Below, piece after piece: positions 7,354-14,162 of a stretch of 24,225 nucleotides of DNA (its first letter is position 1; the number at the start of each line of letters is the position of its first letter). The stretch is from Methanocorpusculum sp. (GTDB lineage Archaea > Halobacteriota > Methanomicrobia > Methanomicrobiales > Methanocorpusculaceae), in the NCBI GenBank assembly GCA_029987115.1, contig DALTWK010000015.1, positions 1-24,225 on the forward strand, given 5' to 3'. The notes under the pieces are model-generated. The model did not search any database. It had not been told where the DNA came from and was given only the letters and a program-made list of their open reading frames with translations. The translations under genes and the position numbers were made by a program.

Positions 7354-8538
7354 ATGACCGCACGAATCCTTGTACTGAGCGTCGATCGTGACGATGATGT
7401 CGGCTATAAGGCAGGGGTGGAAACTCCAGCTATAGGGAGAGATGCCTGTCTTGATGCAGCGGTTAAACTCGGTGTTGCTGATCCGGAAGACTCAGATACG
7501 AACGCAATTTTCCAGGCAATCAAAACCTATGATGAATTAAAGAATAACGGGGAAGATGTGGAAATTGCGATAATCTCCGGCAACCATATGAATATGCTGG
7601 AAGGGGACCGCCGTCTTGCAAAGCTGATTGAAGGTGTTGTTGAACAGACCGGTGTAACGGAATGCATTCTGATTTCTGATGGTGCAGAGGATGAATACAC
7701 GCTCCCGATTATTCAGTCATACCTGAAAGTCGTCGGTACGGTCCGTGTTACCATCAAACAACTTCCGAACATCGAGGGTACCTTCTATATTTTCAAGAAA
7801 CTGTTCAATGATCCGAAATTTGCGAGAAAGTTTCTGGTTCCCCTTGGCGTGTTCTTATTAGTGGGTGCAATTGCGGCACTTTTCCTTCCGGGTATGGCCG
7901 CATTATTAGTCGTGGTTGGCATTATTGGTGTCTTCTTCCTGATTAAAGGATTTGGTCTTGATGACCATCTCGGTATTCTGTGGCACGGACTGGTTGAATC
8001 TTTCCAGCGGGGAAGATTCTGTGTTATTGCCTATATCGCCTCAGTCATCATGATTATTGCGGGCATTATCGCAGGTCTTATGAGCATTGTGACGCTGTAC
8101 CCGAATTCCGGAGATGCGTCCCTTCTCTATAATATCTTCACCTTCCTCTACGGATCCCTTATCTGGTTTGCTGTCGGTGCCTTGGTTGCCTTTGTCGGAA
8201 AGGTAATCGATGTCGTGCAGAACAATCTCGGAGGATTATCAAGAATCTACATATTCCCGTTCTTTACCATCGCGATTACCCTGATTCTGTACGGTGCCAT
8301 CATCTATTTCCTCTCCATAAGTCCGCTGGAACCATTCCCGTTCACAACGACACAGGGTCTTATCATGCTCATCAGCATGACACTCGGCGGTCTCCTGCTT
8401 GGTATTGTTGGAATATATACCCGCCCGAGGCTGCATAAGAGAATTCTTGCATTCATTGAACGCAGAAAGATTGAGAAAGTTGAAGAAGAAGAACATGAGA
8501 AAAGCGGTAAACCGCTGTATCGTAATATCAAATATTAA
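7354..8538 (+). CDS. DUF373 family membrane protein, 394 aa
   Basis: A conserved euryarchaeal membrane protein of unknown function. The N-terminal about 150 residues are soluble with a Rossmann-like look: RILVLSVDRDDDVG at 4-17, an ETPAIGRDACLDAA segment, an AIISGNHMN strand-turn and a CILISDGAEDEY stretch. About six hydrophobic helices follow from residue 160, then a charged cytoplasmic tail (HKRILAFIERRKIEK onward). The conserved DRDDD/GN/SDGAED Asp-rich elements suggest a nucleotide- or metal-binding soluble domain, but that is inference. It begins 30 bases after the Thg1-like gene; a weak AAGG and an AT-rich ttaattaata precede the ATG. The iron-sulfur reductase-like gene follows after 12 bases, so the two probably share a transcript. 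Confidence 0.85.
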   Translation: MTARILVLSVDRDDDVGYKAGVETPAIGRDACLDAAVKLGVADPEDSDTNAIFQAIKTYDELKNNGEDVEIAIISGNHMNMLEGDRRLAKLIEGVVEQTGVTECILISDGAEDEYTLPIIQSYLKVVGTVRVTIKQLPNIEGTFYIFKKLFNDPKFARKFLVPLGVFLLVGAIAALFLPGMAALLVVVGIIGVFFLIKGFGLDDHLGILWHGLVESFQRGRFCVIAYIASVIMIIAGIIAGLMSIVTLYPNSGDASLLYNIFTFLYGSLIWFAVGALVAFVGKVIDVVQNNLGGLSRIYIFPFFTIAITLILYGAIIYFLSISPLEPFPFTTTQGLIMLISMTLGGLLLGIVGIYTRPRLHKRILAFIERRKIEKVEEEEHEKSGKPLYRNIKY

Positions 8539-8550
8539 TTAAGGGATATA

Positions 8551-9702
8551 ATGGAATATCGAACATTAGGTCGCACAGGTCTCAGCGTAAGCGTTGTAGG
8601 AATCGGCGGTGAATATCTGGAAGGGAAAACTTCCGAAGAGGTTACAGCAGCAATTGATGCTGCAATTGCCGGAGGAATGAATTATCTCGACATTTTCATG
8701 TCGGAACCGCAGATTAGAACAAATCTTGGTCTTGCACTCAAAGGAAGACGCGAGAAGATGTTCCTCCAGGGGCATATCGGTGCAACCTTTGAAGATGGTC
8801 AGTACAAGCGGTCCCGGGATTTGCAGAAGAACAAAGAGGCGTTTGAAGATTTACTCACCCGTCTGCAAACCGATTATCTCGATGTCGGCATGATTCATTA
8901 TGTTGATGACGATGATGACTTTGATTCTGTCTTCAATTCGGAAATCCTTCAGTATGCCCTTTCGCTGAAAGAACAGGGAGTAATTCATTATCTCGGTCTT
9001 AGCTCCCATAATCCCGAGGTTGCTCTCAAAGCGGTAAAAACCGGTTTCATTGACGTTCTGATGTTTTCCATCAATCCCGCCTTTGATTTTGAGGAATCTG
9101 CAACCGATATCTATGAGCAAAAGGACTGCAATGCTGTCCGGGGAGCATCCGGTCTCCGCATGAACCCGGCACGCAATGATCTGTATACGGCGTGTGAAGC
9201 GCTTGGTGTCGGCATTGTCGTCATGAAACCGTTCGGCGGAGGTATTCTTTTAGACAGCCGGAACTCTCCTTTCGGTTCAGCACTGACGGTATCATCGTGT
9301 ATTCAGTATGCTCTGGACAGACCAGGGGTTGTTTCCGTTCTGCCTGGTTGTGCCAATCCGGAGGAAGTTGCCGCTGCACTTCACTGGCTTGATGCTACTG
9401 CCGAAGAAAAAGACTACTCCTATCTCTTTACGGGTAGCACAAAACTTCGCGTGTCCGGACACTGCATGTACTGTGGGCACTGCAAACCGTGTTCCGCGCA
9501 TATTGATATCCCGCTGGTAGGAAAGCTTCTGGATATGGCTCTCTCCGAGGAAGACGTCCCCGATACGGTACGGGAGCATTATTTTGCCATGCATGCAACG
9601 GCAGATGACTGCATAGAGTGTCATCAGTGTGAACCGAATTGTCCGTTCAGTGTCAATATCGTTGAAATGATGGCTCGTGCCCGCCGTGTCTTCCAAAGGT
9701 AA
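8551..9702 (+). CDS. Aldo/keto reductase-fold protein with two 4Fe-4S motifs
   Basis: A TIM-barrel of the aldo/keto reductase family (about 1-290) followed by a ferredoxin-like tail. Seen: MEYRTLGRTGLSVSVVGIG at the start, DIFMSEPQIR at 47-56, DVGMIHYVDD (His 116), LGLSSHNPEVAL (148-159) and VMKPFGGGILL (224-234). The tail has CMYCGHCKPC (Cys 305, 308, 311, 314) and CIECHQCEPNCP (Cys 354, 357, 360, 364), enough for two 4Fe-4S clusters. Of the catalytic tetrad Asp-Tyr-Lys-His, Asp47 and His116 remain, but the usual D-T-A-x-x-Y-G is D-I-F-M-S-E and the Lys position reads FLQGH. Ordinary NADPH-dependent carbonyl reduction is therefore doubtful. This variant is also found in anaerobic Firmicutes. 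Electron transfer through the clusters is plausible, with substrate unknown. A purine-rich aaggga lies before the ATG. Confidence 0.88.
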   Translation: MEYRTLGRTGLSVSVVGIGGEYLEGKTSEEVTAAIDAAIAGGMNYLDIFMSEPQIRTNLGLALKGRREKMFLQGHIGATFEDGQYKRSRDLQKNKEAFEDLLTRLQTDYLDVGMIHYVDDDDDFDSVFNSEILQYALSLKEQGVIHYLGLSSHNPEVALKAVKTGFIDVLMFSINPAFDFEESATDIYEQKDCNAVRGASGLRMNPARNDLYTACEALGVGIVVMKPFGGGILLDSRNSPFGSALTVSSCIQYALDRPGVVSVLPGCANPEEVAAALHWLDATAEEKDYSYLFTGSTKLRVSGHCMYCGHCKPCSAHIDIPLVGKLLDMALSEEDVPDTVREHYFAMHATADDCIECHQCEPNCPFSVNIVEMMARARRVFQR

Positions 9703-9742
9703 TTATCGCTTTACATCCAACATATGAGCAGTAAGATGCTCT

Positions 9743-10654
9743 ATGGCCGTAACACAGCATAATATTCTTTCCATCCGTGATATGGACCGCGATGAAATCA
9801 ATCGGATTCTTGCATCCGCCGCGGATTTTAAGCAGGGAAAAGGAACCGGAAAAGAACTTTCCGGGAAAATCCTTGCTGTTCTCTTTTTTGAACCAAGTAC
9901 TCGTACCAGAATGTCTTTTTCTTCTGCTATGATGCGTCTGGGGGGAGACATTCTCAATTTAGGTTCCGTTGAAGCAACATCGATTGCAAAAGGCGAGACG
10001 CTAACAGATACAATACGGGTAGTTTCAGGGTATGCCGACGCAATCGTACTGCGGCACCCGAAAGAAGGAGCCGCCCGTCTGGCGAGTGAAGTTGCAACAG
10101 TTCCAGTTATCAACGGCGGCGACGGCGCAGGGCAGCACCCGTCTCAAACCCTTCTTGATTTATTCACCATCCAGGAAAATATGCCTCTGGACAATATCGA
10201 TATCGGCCTTGTCGGTGATCTTCACTATGGAAGAACGGTCCATTCTCTCGCCTTTGCCTTAAGCAAATTCAATAATATTCGCATTCACACCATTGCTCAG
10301 CCGGGACTGGATTTCTCTGATTCTCTGAAGATTGATTTAAGCGAGGCAGGTGTTGAACTCATCCATCATGACGACATCCGCGAATGTGTGCCGGAACTCG
10401 ATGTTCTCTATGCAACACGGCTGCAGAAAGAACGGTTCCCGGATCCGGTTGCATTTGCACAGTATTCTTCCTCCTACCGGATTACCCCGGAGCTGCTGGA
10501 ACTTGCAAAACCGGGCATGATTGTTCTGCACCCGCTTCCCCGTGTTGATGAGATTGATCCGCGTGTTGATCAGCTTCCGTGTGCAAAGTACTTTAATCAG
10601 GCGCACAATGGTGTCCCTGTGCGTATGGCAATGCTTTCCGAGGTGATGCAGTAA
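9743..10654 (+). CDS. pyrB: Aspartate carbamoyltransferase catalytic subunit
   Basis: Committed step of pyrimidine synthesis: carbamoyl phosphate + aspartate gives carbamoylaspartate; cytoplasmic. Seen in 303 aa: FFEPSTRTRMSF with the carbamoyl-phosphate loop STRTR at 52-56, ETLTDTIRV (85-93, the mobile loop from a neighbouring subunit), RHPKEGAARLA, HPSQTLLDLF (132-141), VGDLHYGRTVHSLA, ATRLQKERF (224-232, aspartate-binding Arg), and HPLPRVDEID (263-272). Full length, with all expected motifs. Its stop codon overlaps the pyrI start by one base, so the holoenzyme subunits are translationally coupled. The ATG at 9743 lacks a strong ribosome site; a weak AT-rich stretch about 30 bases upstream suggests a leaderless start. 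Confidence 0.97.
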   Translation: MAVTQHNILSIRDMDRDEINRILASAADFKQGKGTGKELSGKILAVLFFEPSTRTRMSFSSAMMRLGGDILNLGSVEATSIAKGETLTDTIRVVSGYADAIVLRHPKEGAARLASEVATVPVINGGDGAGQHPSQTLLDLFTIQENMPLDNIDIGLVGDLHYGRTVHSLAFALSKFNNIRIHTIAQPGLDFSDSLKIDLSEAGVELIHHDDIRECVPELDVLYATRLQKERFPDPVAFAQYSSSYRITPELLELAKPGMIVLHPLPRVDEIDPRVDQLPCAKYFNQAHNGVPVRMAMLSEVMQ

Positions 10655-11121
10655 TGGTTAAGAAAGCGGCAGACGGTCTCATTATTTCTGCGCTGCAGAA
10701 TGGAACCGTTATCGATCATATCACTCCCGGTGAGGGTTTTACGGTTATGCGAATTCTTGGCATCGGCAGCGGTTCTCACGAAACCGTAACGCTTGCATCG
10801 AATGTTTCCAGTTCTCACAGTGGAAGAAAAGACATTATTAAGATTGCCAACCGGGAACTGAATGAGGAAGAAGTTGACAAGATTGCACTGGTAGCCCCCG
10901 ATGCAACAATCAGCATTATCCGAAATGCCGAAGTGGTAAAGAAAACTGTTGTTTCTGTTCCTGAAATGATTACCGGCGTTATTCGCTGTCCAAATCCCAA
11001 CTGTATAACGAATTCACGTGAGCCGGCGGAAACAAAGTTTGTCCTTCACCATCGCGGATTCCGCTGTGCTTACTGTGATTCAATCATTACCCATGATATG
11101 GATATTGGAAAATACATCTAA
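10654..11121 (+). CDS. pyrI: Aspartate carbamoyltransferase regulatory subunit
   Basis: The chain that binds nucleotide effectors (CTP, ATP) and holds the catalytic trimers together. Seen in 155 aa: an N-terminal allosteric domain beginning LIISALQNGTVIDHI (9-23), with GEGFTVMRILGI following, and a C-terminal zinc domain with RCPNPNC and CAYC (Cys 112, 117, 138, 141), all four ligands present. Length is normal. It overlaps pyrB by one base (TAATG). The gene ends just before a strong inverted repeat (11142-11201) that may mark the transcript end. Confidence 0.97.
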   Translation: MVKKAADGLIISALQNGTVIDHITPGEGFTVMRILGIGSGSHETVTLASNVSSSHSGRKDIIKIANRELNEEEVDKIALVAPDATISIIRNAEVVKKTVVSVPEMITGVIRCPNPNCITNSREPAETKFVLHHRGFRCAYCDSIITHDMDIGKYI

Positions 11122-11141
11122 TAATTGAAAACAGTACAGAG

Positions 11142-11201
11142 AGGTCTGAATCGAGTGTGAAGAATCCCCTGCAGAAGCAGGCGGGAAAACGATTCAGACC
11201 T
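11142..11201. other. Nested hairpin after pyrI (terminator or small structured RNA)
   Basis: A perfect 12-base inverted repeat, aggtctgaatcg (11142-11153) and cgattcagacct (11190-11201), encloses a second hairpin cctgc-agaa-gcagg (11168-11181), with an asymmetric internal loop between (12 bases on one side, about 5 on the other). A T-run follows at about 11220-11224. It sits between the converging pyrI and TIGR00725-type genes. A terminator stem is the simplest reading, but two stacked stems with an internal loop could also be a stable small RNA. No box C/D signature was seen, and the ACA-like triplet is too far from the stem for a typical H/ACA guide. Confidence 0.5.
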
Positions 11202-11238
11202 TCTGCCTTACATCTTCTGTTTTTCACAGGAATAAAAT

Positions 11239-11805
11239 TTATCGATATTCGGGCAGTCCGGCGTGGCGTTTGGTATATTTTCCGATGTAGGTATTCAGAA
11301 GCTGAATAACATCATCTGCGGTATCAGCTCCGTAAACGCGGTCTTCCGGAATTGTTTCATACCGGATTTTCTCGTCAATCCGGGTATCTGCCAGTTTAGC
11401 GCTCCACCCAGTAATCCGGCAGGCAATGATAAGACGGTTGAGTGCCCAGGCATTCGCCATTTCGGATAATGTTCCAGCTCCGCCTCCGACTGCTACCACG
11501 GCATCGGCATTTGCGACTACTACATTTCGTCCTATATCAAGACCGGTGGCAATTGGGGTATCTATGTAGGGATTGCAGCTTTCAGTGTTGAAACTTGGAA
11601 TGAGGCCGATAATCGATCCCGGTTCATGATTCTCGGATTCAGAAGCTCCCCGTGAGGCTGCCTCCATCACACCGTCAAGTCCTCCCGTGGAAAGACGGTA
11701 TCCTGCATCCATCAGTTTTTTCCCAATCTCGTAGGCGAGAATGCACTGCGGTGAATCCTGGGGAATATGCGCATTTCCTATGACAGATACAATCGGTTTC
11801 CTCAT
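11239..11805 (-). CDS. TIGR00725 family Rossmann-fold protein, 188 aa
   Basis: A relative of the LOG/lysine-decarboxylase-like Rossmann proteins. Seen: MRKPIVSVIGNAHIP at the N-terminus, STGGLDGVMEAASRGA (matching the GGxxGVMxAxxxGA pattern) and AVGGGAGTLSEMANAW, which corresponds to the PGGxGTxxE motif of LOG phosphoribohydrolases. LOG enzymes release free bases from nucleoside monophosphates. Whether this branch does so is not established; its first Pro is replaced by Val-Gly. The ATG at 11805 is chosen because it overlaps the TGA stop of the upstream membrane-peptide gene (ATGA), with AAGGTG upstream. A longer TTG-initiated frame exists but its extra residues look non-coding. It lies in a probable operon with the dCTP deaminase, so a nucleotide-metabolism role is a reasonable guess. 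Confidence 0.8.
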   Translation of the reverse strand: MRKPIVSVIGNAHIPQDSPQCILAYEIGKKLMDAGYRLSTGGLDGVMEAASRGASESENHEPGSIIGLIPSFNTESCNPYIDTPIATGLDIGRNVVVANADAVVAVGGGAGTLSEMANAWALNRLIIACRITGWSAKLADTRIDEKIRYETIPEDRVYGADTADDVIQLLNTYIGKYTKRHAGLPEYR

Positions 11806-12026
11806 TTCCGTGCACCTTTTTTCAGTATGAGGTAGGGAATAGTGAAGACAAGAATGAGGAGTCCTCCGTTGAACACAATTGACCACACCGGGTTTCCGGT
11901 TTCTGCACAGTAGTCATTTATTATATTTACAAAAATGAGCCAGATGACAAGTATAACGACTACAACGAGAAATGCAAAAATAACTGGTTTCTGCAGTCGT
12001 CTGCGAACTTTAAGATCTTCGGTCAT
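11802..12026 (-). CDS. Small two-helix membrane protein, 74 aa
   Basis: No family recognised. A basic N-terminus (MTEDLKVRRRLQK) is followed by a strongly hydrophobic helix (about 14-36), a short polar loop with one Cys (INDYCAETGNP), a second helix (about 47-67) and a basic LKKGARK end. This is a typical small integral membrane protein with both ends probably inside. It starts 12 bases after the dcd stop codon, and its stop overlaps the next start by four bases (ATGA), which argues that it is a real, translated gene. A T-rich stretch just before its ATG might also end some dcd transcripts. Confidence 0.7.
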   Translation of the reverse strand: MTEDLKVRRRLQKPVIFAFLVVVVILVIWLIFVNIINDYCAETGNPVWSIVFNGGLLILVFTIPYLILKKGARK

Positions 12027-12038
12027 AAAAAAATAGGT

Positions 12039-12605
12039 TTATTCGGTGATATTTTTCCGGGTATTCTTATCGTAGCGGGATATTGTTGCATCCTTCTGGT
12101 TCTGATACTTTGCGTCCGGTTTCTTATCATACGGGCATTCGCAGCGCTTTGTTACGTAGAAGACAAGCTGACCGATTGGCATTCCTGCATAGACTCTCAC
12201 CGGGCGACTGTTGGAGTTGCACATTTCCAGCGTAATTGTGCCGGAGAATCCTGCATCAATCCATCCTCCGGTCTGGTGGAGTTCAATGCCAAGGCGTGCG
12301 ATACTGCTTTTTCCTTCAATCGAGGAAACGACATTATCCGGAAGCGTTACTTTTTCCAGTGTTTCAGCAAGGACGAACTGTCCCGGCTGGATATCAAAGT
12401 AGGAACTCTTTCTCTCATTTACATGCGTGTGCAGTGTTTCACGGTTATACGGGTCTATGACATCATCACAGGCATCATACCAGACAAAGTGGTTTCCTAA
12501 ACGGATATCCAGTGAGTTCGGCTGAACCAGTGCCGGGTCATACGGTTCAATTTTGATAAAACCGCGTTTAATGTGATCAGCAATTTCCCAGTCTACAAGA
12601 ATCAT
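12039..12605 (-). CDS. dcd: dCTP deaminase (possibly bifunctional with dUTPase)
   Basis: Deaminates dCTP toward dUTP/dUMP for thymidylate synthesis. The 188-aa chain has the dUTPase-like trimeric fold motifs: PNSLDIRLGNHF (29-40), GQFVLAETLE, GKSSIARLG (98-106, Ser and Arg of the active site), GGWIDAGFSGTITLEM (113-128, with Asp117 and catalytic Glu127) and a C-terminal KYQNQKDATISRY (166-178) that closes over the nucleotide. Spacing of the active-site residues agrees with E. coli Dcd (Ser-4-Arg-23-Glu). Some methanogen homologues, such as that of Methanocaldococcus, also hydrolyse dUTP, but sequence alone does not settle this here. The ATG is preceded by a TATA-like box at a leaderless distance. 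Confidence 0.93.
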   Translation of the reverse strand: MILVDWEIADHIKRGFIKIEPYDPALVQPNSLDIRLGNHFVWYDACDDVIDPYNRETLHTHVNERKSSYFDIQPGQFVLAETLEKVTLPDNVVSSIEGKSSIARLGIELHQTGGWIDAGFSGTITLEMCNSNSRPVRVYAGMPIGQLVFYVTKRCECPYDKKPDAKYQNQKDATISRYDKNTRKNITE

Positions 12606-12621
12606 GCAATACTATTGGTTG

Positions 12622-12629
12622 TATTTTAT
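12622..12629 (-). promoter_or_regulatory. TATA box for dcd
   Basis: On the minus strand it reads TATAAAAT, centred about 21 bases before the dcd ATG. No ribosome site follows, so a leaderless mRNA is expected. Confidence 0.5.
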
Positions 12630-12648
12630 ATTAATGACTAGCACTTTC

Positions 12649-12960
12649 TCAGAGTTCCGGGTGAAGGATTGCTTTTAATGCATTCCGTCTCTCGATAATC
12701 TTTGCAATACGGCTTTCACGGTATTTGAGTGCTGCAGGTATGTCGGGGTTTGTTTCCCGTGCAGGGTCCTTTTCTAAAAACTTCAGATAACTCTTTTCCA
12801 GTTCGAGTTCATTGGTGATTTCAAGATAGTAGGCGAGGAGATTATCGCGGTGGTCTTCCATGTTGTCCGTTTCCGGGCAGCGTTTTGTTCTCCGTTCCGG
12901 GTGGTAGAGTTCTGTCCACAGATCCTCTGCTTCCGTGGTAAATTCTGTAATGGATTCCAT
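12649..12960 (-). CDS. Uncharacterised helical protein, 103 aa
   Basis: Not recognised. It is a highly charged, all-helical protein. Residues about 30-75 (MEDHRDNLLAYYLEITNEL onward) and the C-terminal helix (YRESRIAKIIERRNALKAI) are amphipathic and could form a coiled-coil hairpin. No cysteine pair motif, signal or membrane segment was seen. The ATG at 12960 is chosen; an in-frame TTG at 13044 would add 28 residues and overlap the divergent Sel1-repeat gene, which is less likely. It has no clear ribosome site. It lies 43 bases before dcd on the same strand, and dcd has its own promoter. Confidence 0.55.
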   Translation of the reverse strand: MESITEFTTEAEDLWTELYHPERRTKRCPETDNMEDHRDNLLAYYLEITNELELEKSYLKFLEKDPARETNPDIPAALKYRESRIAKIIERRNALKAILHPEL

Positions 12961-12997
12961 ATGGGATGTCAGGATATATCGTTGGTCTCTCAGGTAA

Positions 12998-13005
12998 ATT
13001 ATAAT
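12998..13005. promoter_or_regulatory. Shared AT box between divergent genes
   Basis: The near-symmetrical attataat lies about 33 bases before the Sel1-repeat ATG (13035) and about 42 before the minus-strand ATG (12960). It could place TBP for either direction; the spacing fits the plus-strand gene better. Confidence 0.35.
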
Positions 13006-13034
13006 ATCTTTGGGACCTAACTTCGATAGCAGGT

Positions 13035-13523
13035 ATGGCTCCAAATAAAAATGATATTCTCGATACGATGATGAACGGAATCAAACCGAGTCAGGAATCG
13101 ATAAAATCCTTTGAAGAAGCAAAAGCGAAGGCTGAAGCCGGGGATATGGAAGCGATGAACCGGCTTGGCGGCTGTTATATGATGGGATTCGGCACCTCTA
13201 CCGATTACAAAAAAGCGATGGAGTGTTTTTTGAAAGTCGCTGAATTTGGAAACGATGAGGCAATGGATACGCTTGGAATCGGCTATATGAACGGCATTGG
13301 TTTTCCGAAAAATTACAAGAAAGCCATGGAATGGTTCATGAAAGCGGCAGAAAAAGGAAATGCCCATGCAATGTACAGCATCGGTGTTCTGGTTCATGAC
13401 GGTCTCGGTGTTGAATCCGATAAAGAAGTAGCCCTCGGGTGGCTTAAAAAAGCGGCAGATTTGGGAGAGCCGCATGCAAAAGCAGTCTATCCGAAACTGG
13501 CCAAATCACTCGGGAAAAAATAA
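13035..13523 (+). CDS. Sel1-like repeat protein, 162 aa
   Basis: A tandem array of about three full Sel1-like (TPR-related) helical hairpins that forms a protein-binding scaffold. Seen: MNRLGGCYMMGFGTSTDYKK, then MDTLGIGYMNGIGFPKNYKK, then MYSIGVLVHDGLGVESDKE, each followed by a helix of the A-x-x-W/C-F-x-K-A-A/V type (KAMECFLKVAEFG, KAMEWFMKAAEKG, VALGWLKKAADLG). A partial fourth hairpin caps the end. There is no signal peptide, so it should act in the cytoplasm. Binding partner unknown. Sel1 repeats are widespread in bacteria and patchy in archaea. It is divergent from the unknown 103-aa gene and convergent with the flavin-binding protein gene. Confidence 0.85.
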   Translation: MAPNKNDILDTMMNGIKPSQESIKSFEEAKAKAEAGDMEAMNRLGGCYMMGFGTSTDYKKAMECFLKVAEFGNDEAMDTLGIGYMNGIGFPKNYKKAMEWFMKAAEKGNAHAMYSIGVLVHDGLGVESDKEVALGWLKKAADLGEPHAKAVYPKLAKSLGKK

Positions 13524-13530
13524 TTTTTTT
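13524..13530 (+). terminator. T-run terminator after the Sel1-repeat gene
   Basis: Seven T residues directly follow the stop codon and overlap the end of the convergent gene by two bases; six A residues lie just before, so the site may stop transcription from both sides. Confidence 0.45.
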
Positions 13531-14038
13531 ATTCTTCGTTTTTCAGCAGTTCTCTTGCTTCTTTTCCAGTCAGATGTTCAATATCAAGTACAAAAACGGC
13601 AACGGCTGCAAATTCGCGTTCAATTGCCGCTTTGCGTTCCTCTTCAAATCCTGGCCGGAATTTTTCCGCTAATATATCGAGTGCTTCTCTTTTTTCGTTT
13701 TCATCAGAGAGAATTCTTACCGTTCCGAATGCAATTGCACTGCGGAAATAGGAAGTATATTCTTCCGGGACGATAAGGTCCTGGTCGATGACACAGAAGG
13801 AAACTTTTGGATTATTTTTCAGTGCTTCAATCTTCTTCCCTTTTTTTGCCCCGTGAAAAATGATTTTTCCGTCGGTATATGCATAGTTAACCGGGACTGC
13901 ATAGGGATACTCGCCATCCATAACCGCAAGAACTCCGGATGTTCCCCGATTGAGGAGAGCAATTGTTTCTTCTTCTGGAAGGAGCTGGCGTTTTCTCCGC
14001 ATCATCGGGAAAGAGGGGTTATATAGAGAAGGTGTCAT
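13529..14038 (-). CDS. Pyridoxamine 5'-phosphate oxidase-fold flavin protein (NimA-like), 169 aa
   Basis: A split-barrel flavin-binding protein of the type that includes nitroimidazole reductases (Nim). Seen: MRRKRQLLPEEETIALLNRG near the N-terminus, GVLAVMDGEYPYAVPVNYAY (residues about 35-54, the conserved YPY-x-VP-x-NY motif), GKIIFHGAKKGKKIEAL (57-73, His and basic residues for FMN phosphate) and NPKVSFCVID. A C-terminal helical extension carries a FRPGFEEERKAAIEREF segment. It probably reduces small molecules using FMN or F420-type cofactors; the substrate is unknown. The ATG at 14038 has AGGAG eight bases before it and a TATA-like box further up, so this start is well supported. Confidence 0.85.
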   Translation of the reverse strand: MTPSLYNPSFPMMRRKRQLLPEEETIALLNRGTSGVLAVMDGEYPYAVPVNYAYTDGKIIFHGAKKGKKIEALKNNPKVSFCVIDQDLIVPEEYTSYFRSAIAFGTVRILSDENEKREALDILAEKFRPGFEEERKAAIEREFAAVAVFVLDIEHLTGKEARELLKNEE

Positions 14039-14081
14039 CTGATTTACTCCTGGATATACTAAGTATCTGCCGTTGTTAGTT

Positions 14082-14090
14082 AATATATTT
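14082..14090 (-). promoter_or_regulatory. TATA-like box for the flavin-protein gene
   Basis: On the minus strand it reads AAATATATT, about 45-50 bases before the ATG, leaving a leader of roughly 20 bases that carries the AGGAG site. Confidence 0.4.
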
Positions 14091-14106
14091 GAGGATTCAT
14101 TGAAAT

Positions 14107-14120
14107 CTCACTCTAGTGAG
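14107..14120. repeat. Short inverted repeat upstream of the flavin-protein promoter
   Basis: CTCACT and AGTGAG are separated by two bases. It sits just upstream of the AAATATATT box of the minus-strand gene, where an activator or repressor site would lie, and also 43 bases beyond the ABCE1 stop codon. The arms are short, so chance is not excluded. Confidence 0.35.
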
Positions 14121-14162
14121 TATAATTATTCAAGAATTGTCAGTCAAAAAAGAGAAGAAATG

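Noticed and set aside
11142..11201. H/ACA guide RNA
   Set aside because: The ACA-like triplet is about eight bases beyond the lower stem instead of directly after it, and no clear kink-turn pattern was seen.
12961..13044. 28-residue N-terminal extension (TTG start) of the minus-strand unknown gene
   Set aside because: It would overlap the start of the divergent Sel1-repeat gene and cover the likely promoter; the ATG at 12960 is preferred, though not proven.
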